This document shows, one piece after another, positions 20,801 through 32,207 of a stretch of 64,000 nt of DNA. How positions within the stretch are numbered: position 1 is the stretch's first letter; the number at the start of each line of letters is the position of its first letter. The translations under genes were made by a program, and so were the position numbers. This stretch comes from Halictus rubicundus. Lineage: Eukaryota > Arthropoda > Insecta > Hymenoptera > Halictidae. A model generated the notes under the pieces. It searched no databases. It was given only the letters and a program-made list of their open reading frames with translations, and was not told the origin of the DNA. The DNA lies in NCBI RefSeq assembly GCF_050948215.1, contig NW_027488566.1, forward strand, positions 1,353,501-1,417,500, given 5' to 3'.

Positions 20801-21387
20801 ATCTCGAGAGAATAGCAAAAAGCTGTAAAGTGTGTGTAGAAAACCAAAAAACGCCACCACACGCACCAATGACGCCATGGCCTTGGCCAGAGAAACCTTG
20901 GGAGCGCGTTCACTCAGATTTTTTAGGGCCGTTTTACGGCGATATGTACTTGGTAGTCGTGGATGCGTACTCAAAATGGCCGGAGGTCATTAATTTCGGA
21001 AAGAACACGAAAGCGAGCGCGCTGATTAAGGTATGGGAAACACTATTCGCAAGACACGGGTTGCCAAATCATCTAGTCACAGACAATGGAAGGCAATTCA
21101 TATCAGCCGAATTTAAAGAATTTTTGGAAAGGCACGGTGTCAAGCACAGTTTTTCACCGCCATACCATACGGCTACCAACGGAGCCACGGAAAACTTGGT
21201 AGGTACGTTTAAGGATAAGGTATCGAAGATTGTTCAAGGGGGGAAAAGCGTGAGAGTGGCAGTGGACAGTTTCTTATTTGACTATCGCAGCACACCTCAC
21301 TGTACGACCGGTAAAACGCCAGCGTGGCTGTTGTACAAGCGAGAACTCCGAACGCGTTTCGACCAGTTAAGACTGTATACCTTCTAG
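17785..21387 (+). CDS. Ty3/gypsy gag-pol polyprotein (altered RT box)
   Basis: One 1200-codon ORF: gag (about 1-200), zinc knuckles CYCCGEAGHLAGKC (about 217) and CATCHGCGRRGHLRKAC (about 234), aspartic protease EVDTGTY (about 320), RT (about 455-640), RNase H with LACDASDYGL (about 757), then integrase with HHCC finger (about 980-1020) and DDE acids in HSDFLGP, VTDNGRQF and NGATENL. Oddities: the RT catalytic box reads YIDN rather than YxDD, and the usual PFG before it reads TEG, so RT activity is doubtful although the frame is fully open. The C-terminus stops abruptly after the integrase core (RTRFDQLRLYTF), shorter than expected for the family. Confidence 0.88.
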   Translation: MASKLKIEFKLNTDDWEAFTERLELHFELREIEENMKTAMLLTSVDEEAYILFRNLCAPAKPATKNYVELVKLMSSHINPKPSKLMERCMFHKAKQGENESIAEFAARLRKLSLHCEFQNLDDALCDQFVCGVYDESTRIELFKVANLTFENAWKVALARESAVKNAAGAEKTLTRSNIKEEVFAMEHKANHNAKGKRYGQNRWQTHNEKDQNERKCYCCGEAGHLAGKCRHRCATCHGCGRRGHLRKACLSSRTKTPNQFLEERAEPDSSDGDTTTNNYVEFYSINANIDDVSYCYNLIKADPKFVDVEINGKVVSMEVDTGTYFTVVSEKCLDKYFKDCKIDKAFTNLVNYEQSPMKPLGQLKNLQVRLKKKKRNLNSLVLRGNGPPLIGRQWLAEFGLWPLNFSGITGNNSIKAVKNVDVRKAKERILTEFGELFGSTPGLYNKKEIKLHVKENTKPVALRPRHVPFALKDKVEREIERLVGLGHLEPVESSDWATPIVPVLKPNGEVRICGDFKVTVNPHIEVTKCPFPKIEDIFNTLQKGLTTSQLDLPHAYMQIPVNAESRNLLTITTHVGLFRYTKMTEGTAPAPGEFQQIMHECLQGVPNTIAYIDNIFVTGTTNEEHMENLRRVCQRLEERGLRLNKNKCDFFKERIEVLGFVIDRNGLHKAKSKVRAMYEAPRPENSKQLASFLGLINFYARFLEHRADKLEPLFDCASKEKFEWNKQCEEAFCWVKNEMISPRVLAHYDPNEKLVLACDASDYGLSAILSHKYKDGSERPIAFASKLIPKKERGRAIIDKEASAIVFGFMKFYDFVFGQDIILRTDHKPLEVIFGPKRGIPLTAASRLQRWAYFLSGFRYKIETVKSEQNGNCDALSRLPISDSTNVIDSDFTPVYHVKNNITNLDWQAVSDETKKDKLLNKIMKYCVLGWPNECKDASAIEGSFFTKRNEIALEDGCLFRGNRIIILESLQSFLIDEFHASHLGIVKMKAWARSYVWWPNIDSDLERIAKSCKVCVENQKTPPHAPMTPWPWPEKPWERVHSDFLGPFYGDMYLVVVDAYSKWPEVINFGKNTKASALIKVWETLFARHGLPNHLVTDNGRQFISAEFKEFLERHGVKHSFSPPYHTATNGATENLVGTFKDKVSKIVQGGKSVRVAVDSFLFDYRSTPHCTTGKTPAWLLYKRELRTRFDQLRLYTF

Positions 21388-24300
21388 CGCGGCGGCTGCA
21401 TTCCGACGAGGCGACGCGACCTATGTTTCTCTCTCTTTTGCACTTCCTATTCGGCCTATTCTATCAACACCGGCGACATTGTTTTCGCCGGGCGCCGACA
21501 CCGCTGTTTCCAACGGCCGCGGTCCGATTTATTTTATTTTAAATTATTTTAGTTTTCTATTATAATGTTATATCCTACTCTAAACGCTTAAATATTTCAA
21601 TCTACCGACTACTTTTACCTAGACGACCATAATTTTTAACTTTTCCTTAATTTTTCTAAGTTCACGCAAGAGGGAACAGGGGTTTTTATATAATTACCCC
21701 CCTCTTTTTATACCGGTATCGGATAGCCCTAGGACCACCGATCAATCGGCCTGCACTGCGTTTTTCCGAGTATTAACCCCTTCTATCAAAGGGTGGCCTT
21801 ATCTCGAGAACGGGAGGGGAAGGGGGAGGGGGGTCCCTCCACCAGGGGGAACTTTCGTTCCCCTATCACAGGTACCCTCCCGGTATTCCACCCCCACACA
21901 AGATCACGTCCTCAGAATTTTCTTTTGTACCGGCGCCTTTCCGGACACCCGGTATGCACTAAAAATCAAAGTTATCCGGTTTCTTCGAGTGGCGGCTCGT
22001 TGTAAAGCCCAGGTAGGGTACTCCGAGTCCCTCCGGTCCCTTTCCCCGCCGGACGCAGATATAGGCCTTCTACTACCGATATCTCGTAAGGGAGTGGGGA
22101 TATTCGAAATTTTTCAACAGGGGGAAGTAGACTTCTCCCTCTCACCCCTTGGTTGTTCCTTACCCTCTGAAATACTTATATATAAATTTTAATCCCGATC
22201 TGCCTATTTTTCCTTACTACTTCGTATCTATACTTATCACTAATTTCTATACTCTATGCTCTAAACCTATGTACTCTCTTCTCTACATCTATATACACGT
22301 ACTTATTTGAATATTTCCTGCCGGATGACTATGTTCGAATGTTGTAATTGTTTATACTTTCGAACTTAGTCTCTCGGCACTTCAAATCTATCAGTTATTG
22401 CTACTCGAGACCTAGTGGTAAATAGTTTAACTTTATTTTCAAACTCTATTTTCCCTTCTTTTAATTAATTTTCTTTTCTTTTATTTGCAGAGGATCCTTG
22501 CCCCCTTCATACTACGTGAGTGAAGTTTCAAGAATTTCTTCCCAGCTGTTTATCTGTATTGAATGTCATTCCTCTAACTATTGTTAATTAATTCAGGTTC
22601 TTGTGCTGTTAGACACACTGTGTATGTAGTGTAGGGCACGGACGTAACGGGTTTGACACGGAATCCTTGGGGAACTGAAAACTGTTTGTTTTGGTGTGCT
22701 CCGTGTACGTTCTGCCGTTGGAGACGTTTTGAATTCGACGAAACGGACAAATTCGGTAGCCGTACCGGTGACGTGTGACGTCATTTCGCCGGCGACGCGT
22801 GTGCTCGCGCGTTACCGCGAAGACGAGTCGTGTATTAGACGTAGATCGAACCGCACGCGTTAGGCCAAGCGAGGCGCATAACTTAGCTTTCGGTCATTTT
22901 CGATTCCGTGCATTCTGTCTCGTTTCTCCGTGACTCTCGATTCCGATAGAGATTTTCGTAACACTTGCGGTGCGTTATTTGAGACTGCGTAACCACCGCG
23001 TGCGTGTACCGCTTTGTTATCGCGAAGGCGAAAACCTCTCGTGCGTTCTTTGTATCGTTTTTTATTGAGAATATATTTAGACTGCTCAATCGAGCTATTT
23101 AATACAAATCTCAACTTTCTTCAACAAATACCGTCTATTCTACCGATTCTCCCACTAAGGAAGGAATTCCTAGAGCATCTCTCGACCACCTTGCGAATTA
23201 ATGAAATTCAGTTGATATCCCTAAATTTCGCGTGAGGCTCCAGGTTGAACATGTGCTTTATGAAAATTTCTACTATTTCAATTTCTGTTCTGATTTTAAT
23301 TTTAATTTTAATTTTAATTTTGATTTCGATTTACTATTTAATAATTGATATTTAAAATTTTTTATTGCAATCTGTCTTGTCTGTACGAATAATATTAATA
23401 ATAATAATGCCCTTATATTCAGGAAGCTGTATCTTTTCTATGTTCTTGAATAAATTTATATTTAAATTGACTTGTCCCTACTCTATTCTTGAATTATCCC
23501 TGCTCTGAAACGTTTTTAATTTGTTTATTAACCGACTGTGAAGAGATAGGTGTGTCCTTCAAACTTTATCCTCCCGCACTAGCCACGCTTGCTTATTTAT
23601 TTCTTTAACTTCCAATTTACTAATTTAATTATTTAATTTCTTTCGATATTTTTTTTTTTTTTATTTCTTTCACGACACTGTATGGGGGGAGAGTTAACGT
23701 AGACACGGGTCTTAAACCTCTTATTTAAACTTTTAATTTAATAAAAGTACAAGAGTCTCCGCGCTCGGCCCCCTGTTACTTTCATAAATATTATTATTTA
23801 ATTAAAAATTTTTTATATTGAAAGCAACTTTCTCATTTATTTTCGTCGAGTCACGGGTAATCGGCACGGGTGTCAGCTATCACAAAACTTGCAACTTGTT
23901 TTAACTTATCGCGAAAAAATAAATTATCAAGTCTTACCCTGCCTAACGGTTACACGTTTCCCTCCGTTTCTCTTTCCCTTTTTCGGCTTCCTTTCGCCTT
24001 TCACACCTACGGCTTCCTCTCTCCTCGGAGTCGAGATTATTAGCCCTTTCGGCGAGGCTGACGGGCTGAACCGTCGACCGCGGAAAGCGGGGACAGTTGT
24101 GCCCGGATGCAGTTCTTTTAACAGACACCTCTCTCTTCACAATTTACACTTCTAATTTCTACTGCTTCTATGTTTCACGTTTTTAAGATAATGATATTAA
24201 TTACTTAAGACTTTCTATCACTTCACTCTTTAGTTTTCTACCAGAACTCGCTTCTATTTTATATTCACTTAGATCGATTGCATTTCCATCTAAGTTTTAG

Positions 24301-26556
24301 CTACTAAACATTTACTATTAATGACTATGTACCGCACTCTTTCGCGTTCCACATCTATCTAATTTGAATATTCTCCACACCCGGTTCGTTGGAGTCGCGG
24401 TTTTCCCCTTCCCTTGCTTCAATTTTGATTTTAGTCGTTTACCGTTTACATTTTCTCTTATTCGGTTATATACTTCGTAACCTTCTAAGCGCTAAATATT
24501 TTGCCCCCCCCCCCCCCGTCTGCCTTCACCTTCCGTAGCCGTTAGTCACGGAGTGTATCGCACGTCCTCTCTATTTTCTTTTTTCCTTTTTCGACTTGTT
24601 TGTTCCATGGGTTATTTCCCTTCCAGTTAACCTTATGCGTTCTTGCCGAAAATATCGCCAGGAGCCATAAAAACGGTTGTTTCAAACAGAGTACGTTACC
24701 ATTTGCTGAAAATCAGTTCTACTCTCTTCCCTCCGTTTCTTACAACGTTCCTTCTGCTTACCCTTAATTTTTATTTTAACTTCAATTTTAATCCCTATAC
24801 TTTCAAGCTTTATGTTCTTACTTTATAATTTCATGATCAACTCGTTTCTAGTTTCCTGGCTCCACCTCGTTTACATTTTAATTTCGCATTTCCAACTTAC
24901 TTTTATTTTATTTTTATGGGGTCGTTCGCCCCCCCCCCCTTTACCTCGTCTGTTCTCGCCATTTGATTTTCCCTTCTCGCATTATTATTTAAACATTTAC
25001 TCGCTTACTCATTTAACCAGTTAGTTTCCTATTTCTTTTCTCATTTCCCGCCGGTTTATCTCGTTTATCGTCCCTACTTTTGGATCTTGCACCGCTTTTT
25101 TGAATACCTAAATATACAGGGTGGCCCACATAACTCTGAACAGCTCAATATCTCGAAAACTATGTCATCGATTTTAAAGTTCTTAGTCTTAAATTCCATG
25201 GAACTGAAGGGCCTTTCTGACTACATAAACGTGAAGTGGCCTCCCTTCCCCTTTAACGGGGGAGGGGAGGTACCTTTGTAATTTTAAATGGAACCCCCTA
25301 TAAAATGTTACATATTTAGATTCTACCGGAAAAAACAAGTCAATTTTGTCTGAAACATTTTTTTGTCAGATACTTACATGATGAGATATAACAGTTTGAA
25401 GTTTCGTGTTGTAGGTACTTGAAGCGCTCGGAAATAGCGTTATGGAATTATACGCGCTTGAGTCCTTTGCTTATTCGTGAAGAAATAAAATGTACTTTAA
25501 ATTAAATGTTCAAACTGTCCACCACGGGCTTGTAAACATTTATTTACTCGAAACATCAGCGTACTTAACTAACAAATTGAAAACATATTCCTGGGGTAAC
25601 AACCCCTCGCCGGCCTCTCGCGTTGCTCGCAGCCCTGGCTCGTAACAATATATACCAATATACCTTTTATATGTTTCTATTTTTATTTTTCTTTTTTCCT
25701 TTTTCATATCTCTTGTCTTCCGACAATTGAACCGTCATCTTTCCTTACTACCTCTTGCCTGCATTTTTATTACAGAACTCCTCCCAGCGATCGTGGGGTT
25801 TCCTCTGCCCTCCCCCCCCCCCCTCCCCGGGAGAAACCTTTGTGTTCTTTTTCTTTTTCTTACTGATTTTCTTATTGATTTCTGCCTTTTTCTATCATCT
25901 GGAATCGGCAAATTTCTTTAAGCCTCCTGTAGCTTCCTTTATCCACTATTATTGTAATTTTATTTTTTATGCAATTTCTTGATTTTAATTTTCGAAAAAT
26001 CTCTTTCCCCAGATCCCCTACTCGATTTTATGTTCTATACCGGTCGTGAAGGTCCGTCGGTCCTCGCACGTCCCTGGGAGCAAGTTTTTCGTGCTCCTTT
26101 TTTTATAACTTTTTTCGTTCACCTTTCCTTCTTATGAACTTCTAACCCCTTATTCCTTGGTCCCTTTTCCATCTTTTCCCCTCTAGCTTTTCTTTACTTT
26201 TCTAATTTTCCCCTTACTTTATTAATATAAAAATTTTTTCTCTTTTCAGGATTTTGAAAGTTCAATTCTCGGAATATCTGGATCCCTAGGTCCTTAATTC
26301 AACTATGCAATTTCGTTGCTCGTGGAGGTCCTCCGGCCCTTCTACGCCCTTGGGAGCTGTTTTTTCGTGCTCCTTTTGTTATAAATTTTTCCCTGAAAAC
26401 ATTTTACCTTACAAAATTCGGGCCCTTTGTTCCTTAGACTCTCTCTTATCTATTCCCCTTAGAGTTTTTTCTTATTTATTACTTTTCCATTTTTTAATAA
26501 CTTATTGGAGTTCCTATTTTGACCCTATTTTGAGTTTTTCTAATTCCTGTGCTTTC
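21388..26556. other. AT-rich non-coding region
   Basis: About 5 kb with no family-recognisable ORF. It contains T-rich tracts, C-homopolymers near 24507, 24930 and 25808, a splice-like micro-exon at 22491-22515 (TTTGCAG before it, GTGAGT after it), a possible DNA-transposon end at 25119 (ACAGGGTGGCCCA) and a two-copy 276-bp repeat at its right side. It probably mixes LTR and 3' UTR remains of the gypsy elements on either side. Confidence 0.45.
25118..25560 (+). mobile_element. Possible DNA-transposon fragment (one end)
   Basis: Starts TACAGGGTGGCCCACATAAC and continues with text such as ATCTCGAAAACTAT, a style seen at ends of many insect DNA transposons. No opposite end or transposase is visible, so superfamily and right limit are open. 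Confidence 0.25.
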
Positions 26557-26560
26557 TTAC
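26043..26560. repeat. Two diverged copies of a 276-bp unit
   Basis: Copy 1 starts near 26043 and copy 2 near 26319. Both contain GTCGTGAAGGTCC/CTCGTGGAGGTCC-like text, then a GGAGC...TTTTTCGT...GCTCC hairpin (26077-26097 and 26353-26373). The hairpin is the best conserved part. The unit lies 3' of the minus-strand gypsy pol, so it may be a regulatory sub-repeat of its 3' region. Confidence 0.55.
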
Positions 26561-28611
26561 GCTTTTAATTCCTTACGCCTTATATTTAATAACTTATTAC
26601 TTATTATTTTTAGACCTTCGTGTAATCGCCCTATGGTGTCGACTCGTGTTTGAAGGTCTTTGTAGGTGGTATTTTCTCGGTACGTTTCGGCGGGAGGGCG
26701 GTCTGTTCCCTCGATCGGTAATTCCCGGCCGTACGTTAAGTATGCTGGTGTTAATCCGGTTGCTTCGTGCCGGGCCGTGTTGTACGCAAACACTGCGGTT
26801 GCTAGGCTGCGATCCCAGGCTCGGTGATTGCCGTCTGTGGTTTGGGCTATCACTGTTTTTATTACCCGGTTTGTCCGCTCTACCGGGTTACACTGTGGTG
26901 TATACGGCGGCGTTTTCTTGTGTTCTACTCCATATTGTTGGAGGAGTTTACGGAACTCATGGCTTTCGAATTGCCGTCCGTTGTCCGTTATGACTACCCG
27001 GGGGCATCCATGTCTGAGGAATATGAGTTCCTCGAGTGCTCTGGTGACTGCTGGGGCGGTTGCCTGTCGGAGTGGTCTTGCTTCGGTCCACTTCGAGAAT
27101 TTATCTTGCAGCATGATGATCGTGCTGTATCCTTGGCTGGTTCGGGGGAGCGGGCCTACCAGGTCGACTGTTATGACGTCTCCCGGAGCTATTGCCGGGG
27201 TGGAGAACATTTCCCCGGCTGGTGCCTGTTGCAGTGCCTTGTATTTTAGGCAGCTGAGGCAGCGACGGACGTATATTGCTGCGTCGCGTCTCATTCCCGG
27301 CCAGAAGTATCGCTGGCCGAGTCTGGCCAGTGTTTTTGCCCTTCCGAGGTGTCCTGCCTTGGGATCGTCATGCATTTTCCTTAATACTTCGTTCCTTTCG
27401 GCTGTCGGGATGCAGCGCTTCCACTCCCATTCGGTGTTTAGTCCCGCATTGTCCGGTATGTGGCGGTACAGGTTTCCCTGGTGTATTTTGTATTCCGGGA
27501 GTTTCTTGGGATCTTCCCTTACGGTGGCTCTTACTCTTTCATACCACGGCAGTTTGGGTGGTTCGAGTGTGTTCGCCACTTCTGGTTGGCGGGAGAGGGC
27601 ATCGGCCACCAAGTTTTGCTCTCCCTTGCGGTAACGGATGTCGAAGTCGTATTGCTGCAGTTCGAGGCCCCAGCGGGCTAGTCTTCCTGATGGGTTATCC
27701 ATCTGCTGCAGCCATTTGAGTGCCTGGTGATCGGTGATGACCGTGAACTTGTACCCCTCCAGGTATGGTCTCATTTTCCGTATGCCCCATACTACTGCAA
27801 GACACTCTTGTTCGGTGACCGAGTAGTTTCTTTCGGCCTTGTTTAGTGTCCTGCTTGCATACGCGATCACCCGTTCCTCTTTGTTCACCTCCTGGGTGAG
27901 GACTACTCCTAGGCCGTTCTGGCTTGCGTCGGTTTGTAGGCAGAACGGTTGATTGAAGTCCGGACAGGCTAGGACCGGTGCGGTGGCCAGTTGCGTTCTT
28001 AAGGTCTCGAACGCCTGGTTCTCGGTTTCTCCCCAGTGCCATTTCTGGCGCTTCTGCAGTAAACGGTGTAGCGGTTCGGCCGTGTCTGCGAAGCGTGGCA
28101 CGAATCGTCGGTACCAGGACATCATCCCCAGGAATCTCCGTAGTCCTTTGATGTTTGTTGGGGCTGGTACGCTTCGGATAGCTTCCACCTTGTCCGGATC
28201 GGTTCTGACCCCTTCTCGTGTGACCAGGTGTCCGAGGTAGCGGAGCTCAGTGCGGCAAAACCGGCATTTCTCTGTGTTCACTCGTAGGTTTGCTTGCTGT
28301 AGGCGTTGTAGTACCTCTCGTAGGTTTGTCAGGTGTTCCTCGAATGTAGTCCCGAGTACTATTATGTCATCGAGGTATGCGAACGCCCGGGGCTCGAGTT
28401 GCGGGCCGATTATTGTGTCCAGTAGCCGTTGGAATGTTGCTGGCGCTGAATGTAGCCCGAATGGCATTACTTTAAATTGGAACAGCCCGCGCCCGGGAAC
28501 GGTGAATGCGGTGACCGGTCTGCTCTTTTTTGCCAGTGGTACCTGCCAGTACCCGTTTGCTAAATCGATTGTTGACAGGTATTTTGCCCCCCTGAGTTTT
28601 CTCAGGGTAGT
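26557..28611 (-). pseudogene. Ty3/gypsy pol fragment (RT to integrase)
   Basis: Frame open through most of pol. RT begins within the palm at STIDLANGYW (motif A Asp), then MPFGLHSAPATF and AYLDDIIVLG (intact YLDD). RNase H follows (TDASQNGLGVVLTQ, VTEQECLAV, ADALSR). Integrase has the HHCC finger and DDE acids in DLVGPLP, ITDNGRQF and NPVERTN. The protein ends soon after the integrase core. Upstream, the element is cut abruptly within RT and joined to a 41-bp tandem repeat, so gag, protease and the RT fingers are gone. Active residues that remain look intact, so the truncation rather than decay killed it. Confidence 0.88.
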
Positions 28612-28755
28612 CTAGTCTAGTCTGTAAATAGTTGTGTTTTTTTATAAATAGTGTAGTCTAGTCTGTAAATAGTTGTGTTTTTTTGTAAATAGTGTAGTCT
28701 AGTCTGTAAATAGTTGTGTTTTTTTGTAAATAGTCTAGTCTTTTGTAAATAGTAA
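28612..28755. repeat. 41-bp tandem repeat at pol breakpoint
   Basis: Three full units plus a partial one, built on GTCTAGTCTGTAAATAGTTG and a T-run. It begins exactly where the minus-strand pol is truncated, so it may mark a deletion or repair junction. Confidence 0.8.
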
Positions 28756-28917
28756 ACATATGTGAATGTTAATAATAATGTGTGTACATAATGTACAGAT
28801 TATTTATTATGTTTGCAATTAAATAAAATTTCAAATATTTAATTAGATATTTCATTATATATGCAAATGGTCACGATTTCCTATACCCTATACTTCCATG
28901 CTAATCCGTTTCATTAA

Positions 28918-29736
28918 CACTATTCCTACCGCAACCGGTCAAATGATCGTTTTTAAAATTTCGATTAGAATTTCCTATATACAACGTAATTGAATCGCCT
29001 TTAAACTTCACGACGTTTCCTAAAATATGTGTATAATACATTTTTCAATATTTAATTCTTTTTTTATTGTTTATTTTCTAAGAAAAATTTGTAGTCTGTC
29101 TAGCCTACCACGACCGGTCATTTGACCGGTAGAACGATTTATATCTTTTTGTAATAGTATTCTTTCAAAGACTCAATTCCGAAACTATAAAGTCGTTACA
29201 AACGAAACGTAATGCAGTTGTGGCATGATTTTAGCCGAAAAGTGCCTTCCAGGGACTGCTTTACGGCCCTTCAAAGTGTTTACAGTTCTCGCTCGCCTAT
29301 CGGCCTCGCGGTGTTTATTTGCCTGATTGGTATCCGAAGCGGTCCAGAACCTCGGATTTTCTTACACCGTCTTATCTACTATGACTGTAAAATAAATAAA
29401 ATCATAGCCGAAGGAGATGCCTAGACGTCTTCGAAACTGCTGTAGACGGAACTGTTTGGCAAGAAGTAAAAGAAGGGTCTAATCCTGGAAGAGCACCTAT
29501 TCATAATATTTTTAGGGGAACATCAGGCCAAACAGGGTATAGTAAACGAAATATTATGCGGTGAAAACGAATAAAATATATATTATATACTCCTAAATAA
29601 AAGAAACTATATTTTTATACTGTCAAATTGGCTATTATCTTCATTCTATATTAAAAAATATAAGTTGTGCTAAAGACCGGTCATTTGACCGGTCGCGGTA
29701 GGAATAGGTATACGTGAAGTGTCGGTAGGAATAGTG
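28918..29736 (+). mobile_element. piggyBac-derived MITE
   Basis: The ends are a perfect 14-bp inverted pair, CACTATTCCTACCG and its complement, followed inward by an ACCGGTCAAATGACCGG-like palindrome on both sides and a third copy near 29106. Inside is a short piece of piggyBac-like transposase. TTAA, the target of this superfamily, lies directly left (28914-28917), but no TTAA is seen directly right. The right flank has repeated GGAATAGG text, so that end may have been altered. Non-autonomous. Confidence 0.6.
29442..29564 (+). pseudogene. piggyBac-like transposase fragment
   Basis: About 40 codons reading DGTVWQEVKEGSNPGRAPIH, then GTSGQTGYSKRNIM before a stop. This matches the N-terminal block of piggyBac transposases just before the catalytic domain. 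The DDD catalytic core is absent. It supports the superfamily call for the surrounding MITE. Confidence 0.65.
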
Positions 29737-30728
29737 CGAATAGGAATAGGTAGGAATAGGCACACCGCGTATATGAAAGTCACAGTGGGGAGTGGATGGT
29801 GGAGTGGGAGTTGTGAGGTTCGCAGCGCCTTCCGCGGCCAGTCGAGCTGCGCGAAACGGTACGGTTCTCTCGTGGTGCAGAGTGTACGTATCATTACAAT
29901 TAATATTATACTCAATTTATATTAATTAGAGATTTTGTATATCAGATTTATATGTTAGTTACATATTTCATAAAAAACAATTAAGCTGTACGTTCTAATC
30001 TTGGTTAAAAAAAATAATGTGTACATAATGTCAAACACGTACTCGACAGATTACAGCCACGTGCGTGAATGTGAAGTTAAACTGAGATAAATCCATGAAA
30101 TTCAGAAAAATAAAAACAGTCAGTAGTGGTAATCATACGCAGAGTGCAGTGAAATAAATAACAAAACGTGTGCGAGTGGTCTTTACCCCGTAAAAGTCGT
30201 TTAAAAGGTTAATTGAATGTGTTGAAGTGCATTGACACGTGTTCGTACAAAGCCACGTGCTCGAAATTTAAAATCGTTAAGTAGACAAATTTAATCGAAT
30301 AAAAAGATTTACTCGCCATATGCACAATATTAAGTATCTTATTATTAAGAAATTAGGCTACATAAAATTAGTTCAATATAGATTTACAAGTGGTTCACCG
30401 AGTGATATGGCCATGTTATGTAATAGGTTAGGTTGCTACTCTGACAAGTGTATGGTCACAATACAGTGTATGGTATACAATACATATAAGAAAAATAAGT
30501 ATACCTTAGTTTATAAAATGAATACATTACAATATAGTTTATATATACATAGTAAGTTGGTAAAAGTCACCATACGTAGATTTAATCTGCTGAAGAAAAG
30601 GTCAATATCGCGTCGATAAAATATTATTCTAGTTATTACTATATATATCACAGAAATAAACATATAGCATAAGCTATATATTTAAATATTAATAAATACA
30701 AGTAACTTCTAATAAGCAACAGTAATAG
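29737..30728. other. AT-rich non-coding
   Basis: No gene recognised. The left part continues GGAATAGG micro-repeats from the MITE flank. The 99-codon ORF at 30320-30619 is low complexity and without motifs. Confidence 0.4.
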
Positions 30729-31086
30729 TGTTGGATTCCGGGTTTGGAAATCGGGTACAACAGTTTATAATAAAATCGAGAAGAGTTTTATTTAAGTGTA
30801 TACACGGTGGCGAGTTTAAGGTACAACGATTTAACCTTCTGCACTGAAATATGCAAGAAGAAGTTCTGACTCTGTTTCGACGGGCTGCTACATATATGTA
30901 GCTTTTGAGAGGAAAATGTGGAAGGGAGTAGAAAAGGCTTGTTGTGGAAAGGATGACGTGGAAGAGACAAAGTCTAAGGGTCTGTTTGGTTCTGATGATT
31001 CAAGGGTTTTGGCTGACGTGTCTATGGCATGATTATCATGATGCGTTGGTGTTTAACTAGAGCCTAGGGTTATCGGGTATACAACA
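30729..31086 (-). repeat. Candidate 3' LTR of env-bearing gypsy remnant
   Basis: Plus-strand ends TGTTGG and ATACAACA give a TG...CA unit of 358 bp. On its inner side sits a polypurine tract when read on the minus strand (31087-31094, GGGGGGAGG in that sense). Orientation agrees with the minus-strand integrase and env ORFs to the right. No second copy is visible, so the limits rest on these signals. Confidence 0.5.
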
Positions 31087-31522
31087 CCTCCCCCCATTAA
31101 AATTGAAGACGATGAGAAAAGGAGTCTTCAATAGGATGAACGCAATGTCTTAGAATTAAATCGCGGAACTAATAATAAAACATAATACAAAATGAATATA
31201 TAATGAAATACAATTGAGTAACGTAATTATAAAATGATTACAATATTTGAATGAATTTGTTAGAACTAAAAGTGTACATAAGTAAAGGATTATTAGATCG
31301 ATATACATAGGTGCTTACTTGCTAAGATCAACATATGAGATATTTCGCAGTAGCTAGAGGAGTAAAAATGATATATGTGAACCAGCTAGTAAAGTATAAA
31401 TATGGAATTATTCGAGAGGTCTAGAATATATGTATAAGATAGAATAGTGAGAAGTAGAAAAAGAAAAAAAAATGTATGGCTTATTGGATATAAATAAATT
31501 AACACAAATGACTATATACAAT

Positions 31523-32191
31523 TTACAACGGTGTAGTGCTCCTACGTGATGGGGTTCTTCCTCGGGTTCGTGCTGATTGAGCGTCTCCCTGTGGTTCTTC
31601 TGGAACGGTGTATATTATACGGGCGACGTCTCGATTTCGATCATAAGAGACCAAATCCCGGGTAAGGTTGTGTTCCGAGTGTACATCGGATTGGAAGTTG
31701 CAATTTACAAAGTTTTTTATCATCGGAGGAATGGTATCGCCATTACGCGGATTTTTTGTAAAGCAAAATACGCATTTCAACGAATTTAAACAACCGATCC
31801 AACGGCAACAGTTCATGCAGACCATTAAAAATATTATCGCTCCGATAACCGATAATCCAATAGTGTACCATTTGGTATGTTGCACTATAAATGGTTTATT
31901 CAATTGGTCCGTTACTATTTTATCAAAGTCGCTTAGCTTTTTGTTGGCATATCTTAATTCGGGCAAGTCTATGTTCGTTAATTTGACCGGAGTTAATTGG
32001 ATCAGGACCGTCTTATTGAATCTTCGTTTGAGGAGACAGCAATCATCGGTAGTGATGTCAAGTTTTGGTACATAGTGTGATATGTTCCGACTTGAGCTGC
32101 TGGTTGTTTCCAACACGAAGAGATCCGTGTATCCTTTACAGGACGGTTCCAATTGAAGTATTCCAGTTTGGTGTAGTACTATATCCTCCAT
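31523..32191 (-). pseudogene. Errantivirus-like env, C-terminal part
   Basis: Membrane-anchored part of an insect endogenous-retrovirus-type envelope protein. 222 codons with Cys residues in the ectodomain, one strong transmembrane helix at about residues 108-130 (rich in I, L, V and followed by Cys-Cys-Arg), and a basic cytoplasmic tail with Arg/Ser repeats. It lies in a different frame from the N-terminal part listed next, so env is broken. The family call rests on gene order after integrase and on overall layout. Confidence 0.6.
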
Positions 32192-32207
32192 GTGGTTGGG
32201 ATTGTTG

